64,000 nucleotides of DNA from Burkholderia ubonensis (GTDB lineage: Bacteria; Pseudomonadota; Gammaproteobacteria; Burkholderiales; Burkholderiaceae). The position numbers and the translations under genes are program-made. The stretch lies in contig NZ_CADFEB010000006.1 in the NCBI RefSeq assembly GCF_902833085.1, positions 124,001 to 188,000 of the forward strand, written 5' to 3'. A model generated the notes under the pieces. It saw only the letters and a program-made list of their open reading frames with translations. It was not told where the DNA came from and did no database searches. This document shows, piece by piece, positions 44,857-54,317 of this stretch (position 1 is the first letter of the stretch; each line of letters starts with the position of its first letter).

Positions 44857-46413
44857 ATGGCTGTTTTCTCTGCACATTCGGTGAGCCCGGGCGCGCTGGC
44901 GCCGGCGGCGGTCGTCGGCGTGATCGGCGCGGGCGCGATGGGCGCGGGCATCGCGCAGGTCGCAGCGGCGGCCGGCCATCCGGTACGGCTGTACGACCTG
45001 AACGAAGCGGCCTGCGACAAGGCGCTCGCCGGGATTCGCGCGCAGTTCGCGCGTCTCGCGGAGAAGGGCCGGCTCGACCCGGCGCAGGCGCAAGCCGCGG
45101 CGAACCGCGTGAGCGCGGTGCGCGCGCTGGCCGACTTCGCGCCCGCCGCGCTCGTCGTCGAGGCGGCGGCCGAGCGGCTCGACGTGAAGCGCGAGATCTT
45201 CGCGACGCTCGAGCGCCATGTCGACGACGCGTGCCTGCTCGCGACCAACACGTCGTCGATCTCGATCACGGCGATCGCGGCCGGCCTGCGCGCGCCGCAG
45301 CGCGTCGCCGGCCTGCATTTCTTCAATCCCGCGCCGCTGATGGCGCTCGTCGAGGTGGTCAGCGGGCTCGCGACCGCGCCCGAGGTCGCGCAGGTGCTAT
45401 ACGACACCGCCGCCGCGTGGGGCAAGCGGCCGGTGCTGGCGAAGTCGACGCCGGGCTTCATCGTCAACCGCGTCGCGCGGCCGTACTACGCGGAGGCGCT
45501 GCGCGTGCTGAACGAGCAGGGCGGCGCGCCCGCGTCGATCGACGCGGTGATGCGCGAAGCGGGCGGATTCCGGATGGGGCCGTTCGAGCTGATGGACCTG
45601 ATCGGCCACGACGTGAACTTCGCGGTGACCGAATCGGTGTTCCGCGCGTACTTCAACGATCCGCGCTTCACGCCGTCGCTGATCCAGCAGGAACTCGTCA
45701 ACGCGGGCTTCCTCGGCCGCAAGTCCGGCCGCGGCTTCTATTCGTATGCGGACGGCGCGACGCCGCCGGCGCCGGACGTCGAGCCGCCGTGCGACGCGCC
45801 CGCGGCCGTCACGCTGTTCGCGCAGGACGGCCCGGCCGATGCGCTGCGCGCGCGCATCGCCGAGCGCGTGGCCGGCGCGCGGCACGCGCACGCCCATTCC
45901 GACGACCTGCTCGCGACGGCCGGCCGTGCGTCGATCGCGCTGACCGACGGCCGCACCGCGACCGAGCGCGCCGCGCAGACGGGCGTGGCCGACCTCGTGC
46001 TCGTCGACCTCGCACGCGACTACGCGCAGGCCGGGCTCGTCGCGCTGACCCGTGCGCTCCAGTGCAGCGACGCGGCCTATGCGGATGCGGTCGGCCTGTT
46101 CCAGCAGGCGGGCTTTCGCGTGGTCGGCCTGGCCGACGTGCCGGGCATGATCGTGATGCGCACCGTCGCGATGCTCGCGAACGAAGCGGCCGACACGGTG
46201 AACCAGGGCGTGTGCTCGCCCGCCGATCTCGATCTCGCGATGGAAAAGGGCGTCAACTATCCATGCGGCCCGCTCGCGTGGGCCGACGCGATCGGCATCG
46301 CACGCGTGCATCGCGTGCTGTCGCATCTGGCCGCGAGCTACGGCGAGGACCGCTACCGCGTGTCGCCGCGCCTCGCCGCACTGCGCGCGGCCGGTCGCGC
46401 GTTCCGGTCCTGA
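44857..46413 (+). CDS. paaH: 3-hydroxyacyl-CoA dehydrogenase of phenylacetate catabolism
   Basis: The 518-residue enzyme oxidises 3-hydroxyadipyl-CoA to 3-oxoadipyl-CoA with NAD+. The Rossmann motif GVIGAGAMGAGIAQ is at residues 21-34; TNTSSISITAIAAGL and VAGLHFFNPAPLMALVEVV complete the first HAD unit, and a C-terminal second HCDH domain (VGLADVPGMIVMRTVAML) gives the long PaaH form rather than the short FadB2 form. A PaaR-type palindrome governs its promoter. Genes for PaaK and a hydratase follow on the same strand with normal operon gaps. No strong ribosome site precedes the ATG. Confidence 0.9.
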   Translation: MAVFSAHSVSPGALAPAAVVGVIGAGAMGAGIAQVAAAAGHPVRLYDLNEAACDKALAGIRAQFARLAEKGRLDPAQAQAAANRVSAVRALADFAPAALVVEAAAERLDVKREIFATLERHVDDACLLATNTSSISITAIAAGLRAPQRVAGLHFFNPAPLMALVEVVSGLATAPEVAQVLYDTAAAWGKRPVLAKSTPGFIVNRVARPYYAEALRVLNEQGGAPASIDAVMREAGGFRMGPFELMDLIGHDVNFAVTESVFRAYFNDPRFTPSLIQQELVNAGFLGRKSGRGFYSYADGATPPAPDVEPPCDAPAAVTLFAQDGPADALRARIAERVAGARHAHAHSDDLLATAGRASIALTDGRTATERAAQTGVADLVLVDLARDYAQAGLVALTRALQCSDAAYADAVGLFQQAGFRVVGLADVPGMIVMRTVAMLANEAADTVNQGVCSPADLDLAMEKGVNYPCGPLAWADAIGIARVHRVLSHLAASYGEDRYRVSPRLAALRAAGRAFRS

Positions 46414-46469
46414 CCGCCGCTTTCCCCCCGATCACGATAACGACATCACTCCACTGGAGGAGCTCCCCG

Positions 46470-47792
46470 ATGACTGCCCCGACGCACCCGATGGCCGCGC
46501 TCGACCCGATCGAGACCGCGAGCCGTGACGAACTCCAGGCGCTGCAGCTGCAGCGGCTCAAGTGGTCGCTGCGCCACGCGTACGACAACGTCCCGCACTA
46601 CCGCCGCTCGTTCGACGCGGCGGGCGTGCATCCGGACGACCTGGCGACGCTCGCCGATCTCGCGAAATTCCCGTTCACGACGAAAACCGACTTCCGCGAC
46701 AACTACCCGTTCGGGCTGTTCGCGGTGCCGCGCCAGCAGGTGGTGCGCGTGCACGCGTCGAGCGGCACGACCGGCAAGCCGACCGTGGTCGGCTACACGG
46801 CGCGCGACATCGACACCTGGGCGAACGTGATCGCGCGCTCGATCCGCGCGGCAGGCGGCCGCCCCGGCGACACGCTGCACAACGCGTTCGGCTACGGGCT
46901 GTTCACGGGCGGCCTCGGCATCCATTACGGCGCGGAGCGGCTCGGCTGCATGGTCGTGCCGATGTCGGGCGGGCAGACCGAGAAGCAGGTGCAGTTGATC
47001 CGCGATTTCGAGCCGAGGATCATCCTCGTCACGCCGTCGTACATGCTGAACCTGATCGACGAGATGGTGCGGCAGGGGATGGACCCGGCCGAGTCGTCGC
47101 TGAAGATCGGCATCTTCGGCGCGGAGCCGTGGACGCAGGCGCTGCGCGAGGAAGTGCAGGCGCGCGCCGGCATCGACGCGCTCGACATCTACGGGCTGTC
47201 CGAAGTGATGGGGCCGGGCGTCGCGTGCGAATGCATCGAGACCAAGGACGGCCCGGTGGTCTGGGAAGACCATTTCTATCCCGAGATTATCGACCCGGTG
47301 ACGGGCGAGGTGCTGCCGGACGGCAGCGAGGGCGAGCTCGTGTTCACGTCGCTGACGAAGGAAGCGATGCCGGTGATCCGCTACCGCACCCGCGACCTGA
47401 CCGCGCTGCTGCCGCCGACCGCGCGCACGATGCGCCGCCTCGCGAAGATCACCGGCCGTTCGGACGACATGATGATCATCCGCGGCGTGAACGTGTTCCC
47501 GAGCCAGATCGAGGAACTGGTGGTCGCGCAGCCGAAGCTGTCCGGCCAGTATCAGCTGACGATCTCGCGCGACGGCCACATGGACCGGCTCGATCTCGCG
47601 GTCGAGCTGCGTTCGGAGGCGGGCGCCGGCGTGCCGGACGGCGAGCGCGCCGCGATCGCGCGCGAGCTGCAGCACCGGATCAAGACGATGGTCGGCGTGT
47701 CCGCGGGCGTCACGGTACTGCCGGCGGGCGGCATTCCGGCGACCGCGACCGGCAAGGCCAAGCGCGTGATCGACCGGCGGCATGCCGCCTGA
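46470..47792 (+). CDS. paaK: Phenylacetate-CoA ligase
   Basis: The 440-residue adenylate-forming enzyme activates phenylacetate to phenylacetyl-CoA with ATP, the entry step. Motifs are ASSGTTGKPTVVGYT (about 92-106), YGLSEVMGPGVACEC, the hinge region TGRSDDMMIIRGVNVFPSQIE and a C-terminal GxxTATGKAKRV-like end with the catalytic Lys. GGAGGAG precedes the ATG at 46470, 56 bases after paaH. Its product is also the inducer released to the PaaR-type operator in this pathway, closing a feedback loop. Confidence 0.93.
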   Translation: MTAPTHPMAALDPIETASRDELQALQLQRLKWSLRHAYDNVPHYRRSFDAAGVHPDDLATLADLAKFPFTTKTDFRDNYPFGLFAVPRQQVVRVHASSGTTGKPTVVGYTARDIDTWANVIARSIRAAGGRPGDTLHNAFGYGLFTGGLGIHYGAERLGCMVVPMSGGQTEKQVQLIRDFEPRIILVTPSYMLNLIDEMVRQGMDPAESSLKIGIFGAEPWTQALREEVQARAGIDALDIYGLSEVMGPGVACECIETKDGPVVWEDHFYPEIIDPVTGEVLPDGSEGELVFTSLTKEAMPVIRYRTRDLTALLPPTARTMRRLAKITGRSDDMMIIRGVNVFPSQIEELVVAQPKLSGQYQLTISRDGHMDRLDLAVELRSEAGAGVPDGERAAIARELQHRIKTMVGVSAGVTVLPAGGIPATATGKAKRVIDRRHAA

Positions 47793-47830
47793 CCCCACTG
47801 CCTGACCGATTACCCGAGGAAACCTGTTCG

Positions 47831-48631
47831 ATGGATGGAATGAAGACCCTGGCCGTCAGCGTCGATGCGCGCGGCATCGCGACCGTCGCGCTCGCGCGCG
47901 GCGACGTGCTCAACGCGTTCGACGAGACGATGATCGCCGAGCTGACCGATGCATTCACCGCGCTCGGCGCGCGCGACGACGTGCGCGCGATCGTGCTGCG
48001 CTCGGACGGCCGCGCGTTCTGCGCGGGCGCCGACCTGCAGTGGATGCAGCGCGCGAGCGCGAACGACGCGGCGGCGAACCTGCGCGACGCGGAGCGCTTC
48101 GCGGCGATGATGCGCGCGATCCGGCAGTGCCCGAAGCCGACCGTCGCGCGCGTGCAGGGGCACGCGTTCGGCGGCGGCGTCGGCCTGTGCGCCGCGTGCG
48201 ACATCGTGATCGCGAGCGACCATGCGCGCTTCGCGGTCAGCGAGGCGCGCTTCGGCATCCTGCCGGCCGTGATCGGCCCGTATCTCGTCGAGGCGGTCGG
48301 CCAGCGCCAGGCGCGCCGGCTCGCGCTGACCGCGACGCAGTTGAGCGCGGGCGAGGCGGTCGCGATCGGCCTGATCCATCAGGCCGTGCCGGCCGACGCG
48401 CTCGACGATGCGCTTGGCAAGACCCTCGCCGAGCTGAGCCGCAACGGCCCGCACGCGCTGATGGAGATCAAGCGCTTCTTCGATGCGATCGGCGAGTATC
48501 CGCCGTCCGACGAACGCGCGGCGTTCACCGCGCAGACGATCTCGCGCGTGCGCGCGACGGACGAGGCGAAGGAAGGTTTCGCCGCGTTCTTCGCGAAGCG
48601 GGCGCCGGCCTGGGAGGCGGGCGGCGCGTAA
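47831..48631 (+). CDS. Enoyl-CoA hydratase/isomerase, phenylacetate cluster
   Basis: A 266-residue crotonase with oxyanion-hole loops RAFCAGADLQWMQR and VQGHAFGGGVGLCAACD and a catalytic-type Glu in VSEARFGILPAV. The body looks closest to methylglutaconyl-CoA hydratase-like crotonases (LSAGEAVAIGLIHQAVP), but in this operon it more likely serves as a PaaF/PaaG-type hydratase or isomerase. It follows paaK by 38 bases with AGGAAA before the ATG at 47831. Which paa step it covers cannot be decided from the sequence. Confidence 0.82.
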   Translation: MDGMKTLAVSVDARGIATVALARGDVLNAFDETMIAELTDAFTALGARDDVRAIVLRSDGRAFCAGADLQWMQRASANDAAANLRDAERFAAMMRAIRQCPKPTVARVQGHAFGGGVGLCAACDIVIASDHARFAVSEARFGILPAVIGPYLVEAVGQRQARRLALTATQLSAGEAVAIGLIHQAVPADALDDALGKTLAELSRNGPHALMEIKRFFDAIGEYPPSDERAAFTAQTISRVRATDEAKEGFAAFFAKRAPAWEAGGA

Positions 48632-48755
48632 GCTTGGACGCCCGGCGCGGCGGGCTGCCGACGCTCATCCGCCGCGCCGCAATCGGGGACGGTTGCTCTA
48701 CAATGCGTGACCCGCGGCGCGCCGCCGAATCCGACCTGACCGATTCCCCCGTCCG

Positions 48756-49427
48756 ATGATCGTCAACCGTCTTATCTCCGAGATCCTGTTCGGCTTCACC
48801 GGCCTGATGGGCATCATCAATCCGATCGGCATCGCCTTCCTGTTTCTCGAACGCACCGAGTCGCTGACCGAGCAGGAGCGCGACATGCTCGCGAAGAAGG
48901 TCGCGTTCAATTCGTTCGTCGTGCTGCTCGTCGCGTTCTTCGCCGGCACGCCGGTGCTGCATTTCTTCGGGATCTCGATGGAAGCGCTGCGCATCGGCGG
49001 CGGCTTCGCGGTCGCGGTGGCGGGCTGGCGGATGCTCAACGAGCCGGACGTGCCGGGCGGCGGCGACACGCCGGTCAGGCCGATCGACGTGTCCACCGTG
49101 ATGAAGCGCGCGTTCTTCCCGCTCACCGTGCCGCTGACCACCGGCCCCGGCTCGATCGCCACTGCGATCGCGCTCAACGCGAACCGGACCCACAAGCTGT
49201 CGGAGTTCGCGCTGTCGAGCCTCGTGTCGATCGCGGTGTCCGCGCTCGTCGCGCTGGTGATCTGGCAGACCTACAGCCGCGCCGCGTTCCTCGCGCGCTA
49301 CCTCGGCACCGAAGGCACCAAGGTCGCGATGCGCGTGTCGGCGTTCCTGCTGCTGTGCATCGGCGTGCAGATCATGCTGACCGGCTTCTCCGAGTTTCTG
49401 CGGCCGATCGCCGACCAGGTCAAGTAA
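48756..49427 (+). CDS. marC: MarC family inner-membrane protein
   Basis: The 223-residue protein has six membrane helices with the family features GLMGIINPIGIAFLFLE at the N-terminus, AGTPVLHFFGISMEALRIGGG, FPLTVPLTTGPGSIATAIAL and ALVALVIWQTYSRAAFLARYLG. MarC proteins were once linked to multiple antibiotic resistance, which was later not supported, and their function is unknown. It lies 124 bases after the hydratase gene and may have its own promoter. Confidence 0.88.
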   Translation: MIVNRLISEILFGFTGLMGIINPIGIAFLFLERTESLTEQERDMLAKKVAFNSFVVLLVAFFAGTPVLHFFGISMEALRIGGGFAVAVAGWRMLNEPDVPGGGDTPVRPIDVSTVMKRAFFPLTVPLTTGPGSIATAIALNANRTHKLSEFALSSLVSIAVSALVALVIWQTYSRAAFLARYLGTEGTKVAMRVSAFLLLCIGVQIMLTGFSEFLRPIADQVK

Positions 49428-49463
49428 GCATCCTTGGCGTAGGCAATCAAGCGCGCGAGGCGC

Positions 49464-50330
49464 TTAACGCGCGGCGGCCAGCATCGGATACGTGAACAGC
49501 CCGAAGTGGACGACGTTCAGCCCCGCGTGCGCGAGCGCGGCGGCGAACAGGCCGCCCCGGCGGTATGCGATGCCGTAGCCGACGCCGGCCACCGTGCCGA
49601 GCACGATCCATTGCCAGCCGGCCGCCGCGTGGGCCGCGCCGAACAGCGCGGCGCCCGCGGCCAGCGCGGCCCACGGTCCCCACGAGAACGCGCCGAGCGC
49701 GCGGGTCAGGCCGCCTTGCAGGTAGCCGCGGAACAGCGCTTCCTCGGCGAGCGTCACGAGCAGCACGTTGTTCGCGAGCCAGAGCCAGCCGGCCGCCGGC
49801 CATTTGGGCGCCCAGCCGACCATGCCGAACGCGGTCGCGCCGGCGAGGCACGCGGCGGCCGTCGCGAGCGCGGCGACGACGCCCACGCGCAGCGCGCGGG
49901 CCGGCGGCACGGCCGGATGGACCCACGGCAGCACCCACAGCAGCCACAGGCCGGCGAGCGGCTTGTCGAGATTCAGGTACATCGTGAACGGCACCGCGTC
50001 CGGTGTGAAGCGGGTCGGGTCGATCACGCGCGGATTGTGGAAGCCGGGCACCAGGTGCAGGCTCAGCGCGATCGCGAGCGCGACGAAGACGGCATGTGCG
50101 GCGAAGCGCACCGCGGCCGGACGCGCGGGCGCGACGCCCCACGCGGCGAGCGCGAGCAACGCCAGCGGCGCCAGCGCGAGCGGCGCGAGCTGGCCGAGCG
50201 CGAACGCACCGGCGTAGCCGGCGACGCCGAGGATCAGGCTGGGGACGCGCAGCGGGCGGCACCACGCGAGCGCCGCGGCGGCGAAGATGGCGATCCAGGT
50301 TGCGATGAACGGGACGGTCGATACGGACAT
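49464..50330 (-). CDS. CPBP family intramembrane metalloprotease
   Basis: A protein of about 288 residues with eight or more membrane helices. The CPBP catalytic motifs are EEALFRGYLQG (EExxxR), a His in LFGAAHAAAGW and HAGLNVVHF near the end, all needed for the Rce1-like zinc site. Start ATG at 50330 has GGAGGA 12 bases ahead; the alternative at 50342 has the same GGAGG only one base away. Bacterial CPBP proteases cut membrane or signal peptides or act on bacteriocins, but the target here is unknown. It converges with marC. Confidence 0.85.
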   Translation of the reverse strand: MSVSTVPFIATWIAIFAAAALAWCRPLRVPSLILGVAGYAGAFALGQLAPLALAPLALLALAAWGVAPARPAAVRFAAHAVFVALAIALSLHLVPGFHNPRVIDPTRFTPDAVPFTMYLNLDKPLAGLWLLWVLPWVHPAVPPARALRVGVVAALATAAACLAGATAFGMVGWAPKWPAAGWLWLANNVLLVTLAEEALFRGYLQGGLTRALGAFSWGPWAALAAGAALFGAAHAAAGWQWIVLGTVAGVGYGIAYRRGGLFAAALAHAGLNVVHFGLFTYPMLAAAR

Positions 50331-50383
50331 GAGCGGCGGCATTCCTCCGATGAAATGCCGCGCATCATACAGGAGTGCGTATT

Positions 50384-50416
50384 GCGTCTACAAAAGCGCG
50401 TCTACAAAAGCGCGTC
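50384..50416. repeat. Tandem repeat of a 14-base unit
   Basis: The unit GCGTCTACAAAAGC occurs twice in direct succession (50384-50397, 50398-50411), followed by a partial third copy GCGTC. It lies between the CPBP and VC0807-like genes, likely in the leader of the CPBP gene. Its number may vary between strains. Confidence 0.7.
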
Positions 50417-50454
50417 CGCCCAAGTGCACCCGCAGCAGGTGCGCCGGCCGGCCG

Positions 50455-51111
50455 TCAGCGGCCGGCGGGTTCGGTGAAGCCTTCGCGGGTCGGGATGTCG
50501 ACGCTGCTGCGCGTGCGCATGCGCCGCCGGTACCAGAAGGTCCACATCAGCAGGCCGCCGAAGATCGAATAGCCGGCGATCGGCGACACGACCAGCACGC
50601 GCTCGACCGGCCAGTTCACGACCATCCAGCAGCGCAGCAGCATCTCGATGCTGAGCCCGGCGCCCCACGCGAAGGTCATCAGGCGCAGCGTTTGCCGCAG
50701 CACCGGCTGCTCGTCCCAGACCGCCTCGAAGCGCGCGGCGCCGCCCGCCATCTGGCGGGCTACGGTGGCGCGCGTGAGATAGAAGATCAGCGGCCGCTCG
50801 CGCGCGAGCGACAGCAGGAAGATGATGCCGATCGCCCCCGACGCGAACGATTCGCGCATCAGCAGCGCGCGCGGGCTGCCGCCGAGCGCCATCGCGACGA
50901 TCGACAGCGCGATGCCGAACAGCACGACGGCGCTGACTGCGTCGACGCGGCGCGCGCGGACGAATTCGACGATCGACCAGACGACGGGCGGGATGGCCGA
51001 CGCATAAAGCGCGCCGGTTTCGCCGAAATGGGGATGTGCGAAGTGGTAGGCGACCCAAGGCAACAACAAGTTGACGACGAGTTCGAGGGCCAGGCCGGCG
51101 CGCGCTTTCAC
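50455..51111 (-). CDS. VC0807-like membrane protein
   Basis: A 218-residue protein with about six membrane helices (for example LALELVVNLLLPWVAYHFAH and AVVLFGIALSIVAMALGG), a loop with LARERPLIFYLTRATVARQM, and a basic C-terminal tail (YRRRMRTRSSVDIPTRE). It resembles the VC0807 group of membrane proteins, which are distantly related to intracellular septation proteins. The function is unknown. The ATG at 51111 starts MKARAGLALE. Confidence 0.75.
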   Translation of the reverse strand: MKARAGLALELVVNLLLPWVAYHFAHPHFGETGALYASAIPPVVWSIVEFVRARRVDAVSAVVLFGIALSIVAMALGGSPRALLMRESFASGAIGIIFLLSLARERPLIFYLTRATVARQMAGGAARFEAVWDEQPVLRQTLRLMTFAWGAGLSIEMLLRCWMVVNWPVERVLVVSPIAGYSIFGGLLMWTFWYRRRMRTRSSVDIPTREGFTEPAGR

Positions 51112-51279
51112 GGTGGGATTCCAGATGATGGGTTCGGATGCCCGAACCGGATGGAATCCAGTATATCGAGATTCACGCGCCGTCTGCAGGTGGGGCGGGA
51201 CCGGATAGGGAGGTTCCTCCCGGTGCGCGACGCGTTGCCGCCCGGGTGCGCGTTTCGCCGGGCGGCCGCCGCGCTCGCG

Positions 51280-52476
51280 TTACGCCAGGTCCTTCCGGTA
51301 CTGGATGAAGCCCGCGTTGGTCGCGAGCCGGTCGTACAGCGCGCGCGCCGTCGTATTGGTCTCGTGCGTGAGCCAGTACACACGGCTCGCGCCGGCGTCG
51401 CGCGCCCGCGCATACACGGCCTCGATCAGCGCGCCGCCCGCGCCGCGCCCGCGCGCGTCGGCGGCCGTGTAGAGGTCCTGCAGATAGCAGTACGGCCCCT
51501 CCGTCCAGCACGAGCGGTGGAACAGCGCGTGCACGATGCCGACCAGCGCGCCCGCGTCGTCGAACGCGCCGAGCACGAACATCGGTTCGGCGGGATCCAT
51601 CAGGCGCGCCCAGGTCATCGCGAGCACGGCGTTGCTCGACGCGGTGTCGTAGAACCGCCGATACGCGCACCACAGCGGCCGCCATGCGGCTTCGTCGGCG
51701 GCTTCGAGCGGCCGGACCGCGATGCGCGTCGCGCTGTCCGCGCGGCGGGCGGCGTCGCGCGCGTTCGCCTGCGCATGGCGGATCGCGGCGAGCGACGCGC
51801 GCTGCGCGCCTTCCCCGTCGAAGTTGGCGGGCGACAGCCACGCGTCGAACGCCGCCGCGAGCGCGGGCCATTCGCCGTCGACGATCGAGTACCACGCGGT
51901 GTCGCGATTGCGGCCCTTGTAGACGAGCGCCTGCCGGAAAGTGCCTTCGTAGCGGAAGCCGAGCCGCTCGGCCGCCTTGCGGGACGGCGCGTTCAGGCTG
52001 TCGCATTTCCATTCGTAGCGCCGGTAGCCGAGCGTGTCGAACACGTGCCGCATCAGCAGGTACTGCGCCTCGGTCGAAATCGGCGTGCGCTGCAGGGCCG
52101 GCGAGAACGTGACCGAGCCGACCTCGATCACGCCGTTGGCCGGATCGATCCGCATCAGCGCGAGCGTGCCGACCGCGCGGCCGCTCGCGACGTCGATCAC
52201 CGCGAAATGCATCGGGTCGGTGCTGGCGGCGGCGGTGTGCGCATACGCGCGATAGCTGGCTTCGTCCGCATACGGCCCGTGCGCCAGATAGGTCCAGTTG
52301 CGGCCGTCGGGGGCAGAGGCGTACGCGGCGTACAGATCCGCCGCGTGACGCTCGGCGTCGAGCGGCTCGATGCGGCAATGACGCCCGTGGAGCGTGACGG
52401 GCTGCGGGCGGGGGCGGGCGGACCAGTCGGGCAGCGGCTGCCCGACTGGCTGTTGGTAGGCGTTGGTCGTGGACAA
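51280..52476 (-). CDS. Double GNAT acetyltransferase
   Basis: A 398-residue fusion of two GNAT N-acetyltransferase domains. The first (about 30-200) resembles ribosomal-protein or arginine-type acetyltransferases (RIEPLDAERHAADLYAAY, IEVGSVTFSPALQRTPISTE, NAPSRKAAERLGFRYEGTFR). The second (about 245-398) has DLYTAADARGRGAGGALIEA as its acetyl-CoA loop and an NTTARALYDRL end. The likely start is TTG at 52476 in the absence of an ATG. It is transcribed divergently from a MocR regulator, and a dyad lies between them. Acceptors are unknown. Confidence 0.82.
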   Translation of the reverse strand: MSTTNAYQQPVGQPLPDWSARPRPQPVTLHGRHCRIEPLDAERHAADLYAAYASAPDGRNWTYLAHGPYADEASYRAYAHTAAASTDPMHFAVIDVASGRAVGTLALMRIDPANGVIEVGSVTFSPALQRTPISTEAQYLLMRHVFDTLGYRRYEWKCDSLNAPSRKAAERLGFRYEGTFRQALVYKGRNRDTAWYSIVDGEWPALAAAFDAWLSPANFDGEGAQRASLAAIRHAQANARDAARRADSATRIAVRPLEAADEAAWRPLWCAYRRFYDTASSNAVLAMTWARLMDPAEPMFVLGAFDDAGALVGIVHALFHRSCWTEGPYCYLQDLYTAADARGRGAGGALIEAVYARARDAGASRVYWLTHETNTTARALYDRLATNAGFIQYRKDLA

Positions 52477-52542
52477 GGTCGATCTCGCTTCGTGGACACG
52501 GCCGGCGACGTACCGGCCTGAAGACGATCGTAGTGCTGGCGA

Positions 52543-52584
52543 GGTACCATGAAAAGCGCCAGCGACTCCACAATTTATGGTGCC
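52543..52584. promoter_or_regulatory. Candidate MocR operator
   Basis: The repeat GGTACCAT (52543-52550) faces ATGGTGCC (52577-52584) with one mismatch and a 26-base spacer, located between the divergent GNAT and MocR genes. Long-spaced repeats are normal for PdxR/GabR-type regulators. The site is inferred from position and symmetry. Confidence 0.45.
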
Positions 52585-52593
52585 ACGCCTTTC

Positions 52594-54066
52594 ATGACTC
52601 TCGCCTTGCCTTCCGACGACGTCCTCCCGCAGCTCGATGCGCCGCTGTCGCGTGCGCCGGGCGCGCCTTCGTTGCAGCGGCAACTGCTGCGCCGCTTGCG
52701 CGACGCGATCCTCGACGGCGCGATGCCGGCCGGCGCGCGGCTGCCCGGCACACGCGCGCTGGCCGACACGCTCGGCATCTCGCGCAACACGGTGACGGCC
52801 GTCTACGAGCAGCTCGTCGCCGAAGGCTTCCTGCAATCGGACCGTCGCGGCACGCGCGTCGTCGGCCTGGCGCGCCGGGCCGAGCCGCGCCGGCGCACGG
52901 CGCCGCCGGCCGTCGCGCAGCGGCTCGGCCGCATCCGCCCGACCCGCATCGACGGGGGCGGCGAATTCGACGGCTTCCGTCCGGGCGTGCCCGCGCTGTC
53001 GCATTTTCCGGTCGATGCGTGGCGCCACGCGATCGACCGCGCGCTGCGCCGCGCGGGGCGCGAGCAGCTCGGCTACGGCGATCCGCTCGGCGAGCCCGCG
53101 CTGCGCGAAGCGATCTCGCGGCATCTGGCGGTGACGCGGGGCGTGCGCTGCGATCCCGGGCAGATCGTGATGACCGAGGGCGCGCAAGCCGCGATCGCGC
53201 TGTGCGTGCAACTGCTGACCAACCCCGGCGACACCGTGTGGGTCGAGGAGCCCGGCTACCGCGGCGCGCGCACCGCGATGACGGCGGGCGACCTCGACGT
53301 GGCGCCGATGCCGGTCGACGCGGAAGGCTTGCGCGGGGAGGCCGACGACTGGCGCGACCGGACGCCGCGCCTCGTCTACACGACGCCGTCGAACCAGTTT
53401 CCGACCGGCGCGGTGCTGTCGATCTCGCGCCGGCTCGCGTTGCTCGACGCCGCGCGCCGGCATCGCGCGTGGATCATCGAGGACGACTACGACAGCGAAT
53501 TCCGCCACACCGGCGAGCCGATCGGCGCGATGCAGGGGCTCGCGCAGGATTCGCCGGTCCTGTATGTCGGCTCGTTCAGCAAGACGATGTTTCCGGCGCT
53601 GCGCATCGGCTTCCTGGTGCTGCCGGAAGCGCTGCTGCCCGCGGTGCGGGCCGTGCTGCCGGAGCTGCTGCGCGGCGGGGCGCGCCATGTGCAGCTCGCG
53701 CTGGCCGACTTCATCGAGAGCGGCGAGTACGGGCGGCACCTTGGGCGCATGCGCCGGCTGTACCGCGATCGCCGCCTCGCGCTGCTGGCCGCGCTCGACA
53801 GCGCGCTGAGCATCCCGCATCACGTCGAGGGCGGGCCGTGCGGCCTGCATCTGACGCTGCGCCTGCCGACGCGCTACCCGGATCGCGCGCTCGTCGATGC
53901 GGCGCGCGCGCACGGCATCGTGCCGTATCCGCTGTCGGGTTTCTCGATGCGCGCGGAGACGGCGCTCAACGGGCTCGTGCTCGGCTTCGGCAACACGTCG
54001 GCGGATGCGTTCGAGCCGCTGTTGCGCACGCTGTCCGCGCTGGCGAAACGGATCGGCGGGCGCTGA
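52594..54066 (+). CDS. MocR-family (GntR + aminotransferase-like) regulator
   Basis: A 490-residue regulator with an N-terminal GntR winged helix (LPGTRALADTLGISRNTVTAVYEQL) and a PLP-dependent fold-type I domain. The PLP Lys is in SFSKTMFPALRIGF, and DDYDSEFRHTGEP provides the conserved Asp. MocR/PdxR/GabR proteins bind PLP and sometimes an amino acid to switch divergent targets. The ATG at 52594 is used because it leaves the operator free; an earlier ATG at 52549 overlaps it. The divergent double-GNAT gene is the obvious candidate target. Confidence 0.88.
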   Translation: MTLALPSDDVLPQLDAPLSRAPGAPSLQRQLLRRLRDAILDGAMPAGARLPGTRALADTLGISRNTVTAVYEQLVAEGFLQSDRRGTRVVGLARRAEPRRRTAPPAVAQRLGRIRPTRIDGGGEFDGFRPGVPALSHFPVDAWRHAIDRALRRAGREQLGYGDPLGEPALREAISRHLAVTRGVRCDPGQIVMTEGAQAAIALCVQLLTNPGDTVWVEEPGYRGARTAMTAGDLDVAPMPVDAEGLRGEADDWRDRTPRLVYTTPSNQFPTGAVLSISRRLALLDAARRHRAWIIEDDYDSEFRHTGEPIGAMQGLAQDSPVLYVGSFSKTMFPALRIGFLVLPEALLPAVRAVLPELLRGGARHVQLALADFIESGEYGRHLGRMRRLYRDRRLALLAALDSALSIPHHVEGGPCGLHLTLRLPTRYPDRALVDAARAHGIVPYPLSGFSMRAETALNGLVLGFGNTSADAFEPLLRTLSALAKRIGGR

Positions 54067-54317
54067 TCCGGCCGCCGCCGGCGGCGCTGGCGGTGTTTGC
54101 GGACCGTCGGAGTTGTGCGGATTGACGAAGCGGCCGGTTTGACCGGAACGAATGCCGCCGCCGTTTCGCGGCCGATGCGGGGCCGTTCGAGCCGTCGTCG
54201 ATTCGTATGCTCTGGTGCGCGGCGTGGACTATAAATGGAGTCGTGTACTGGTGCTTGCCGGCCGCCTGCGCGTTTCGCGCATCGCGCGGCGCGGCGATTG
54301 GCCGGGGGAGGTGCACC

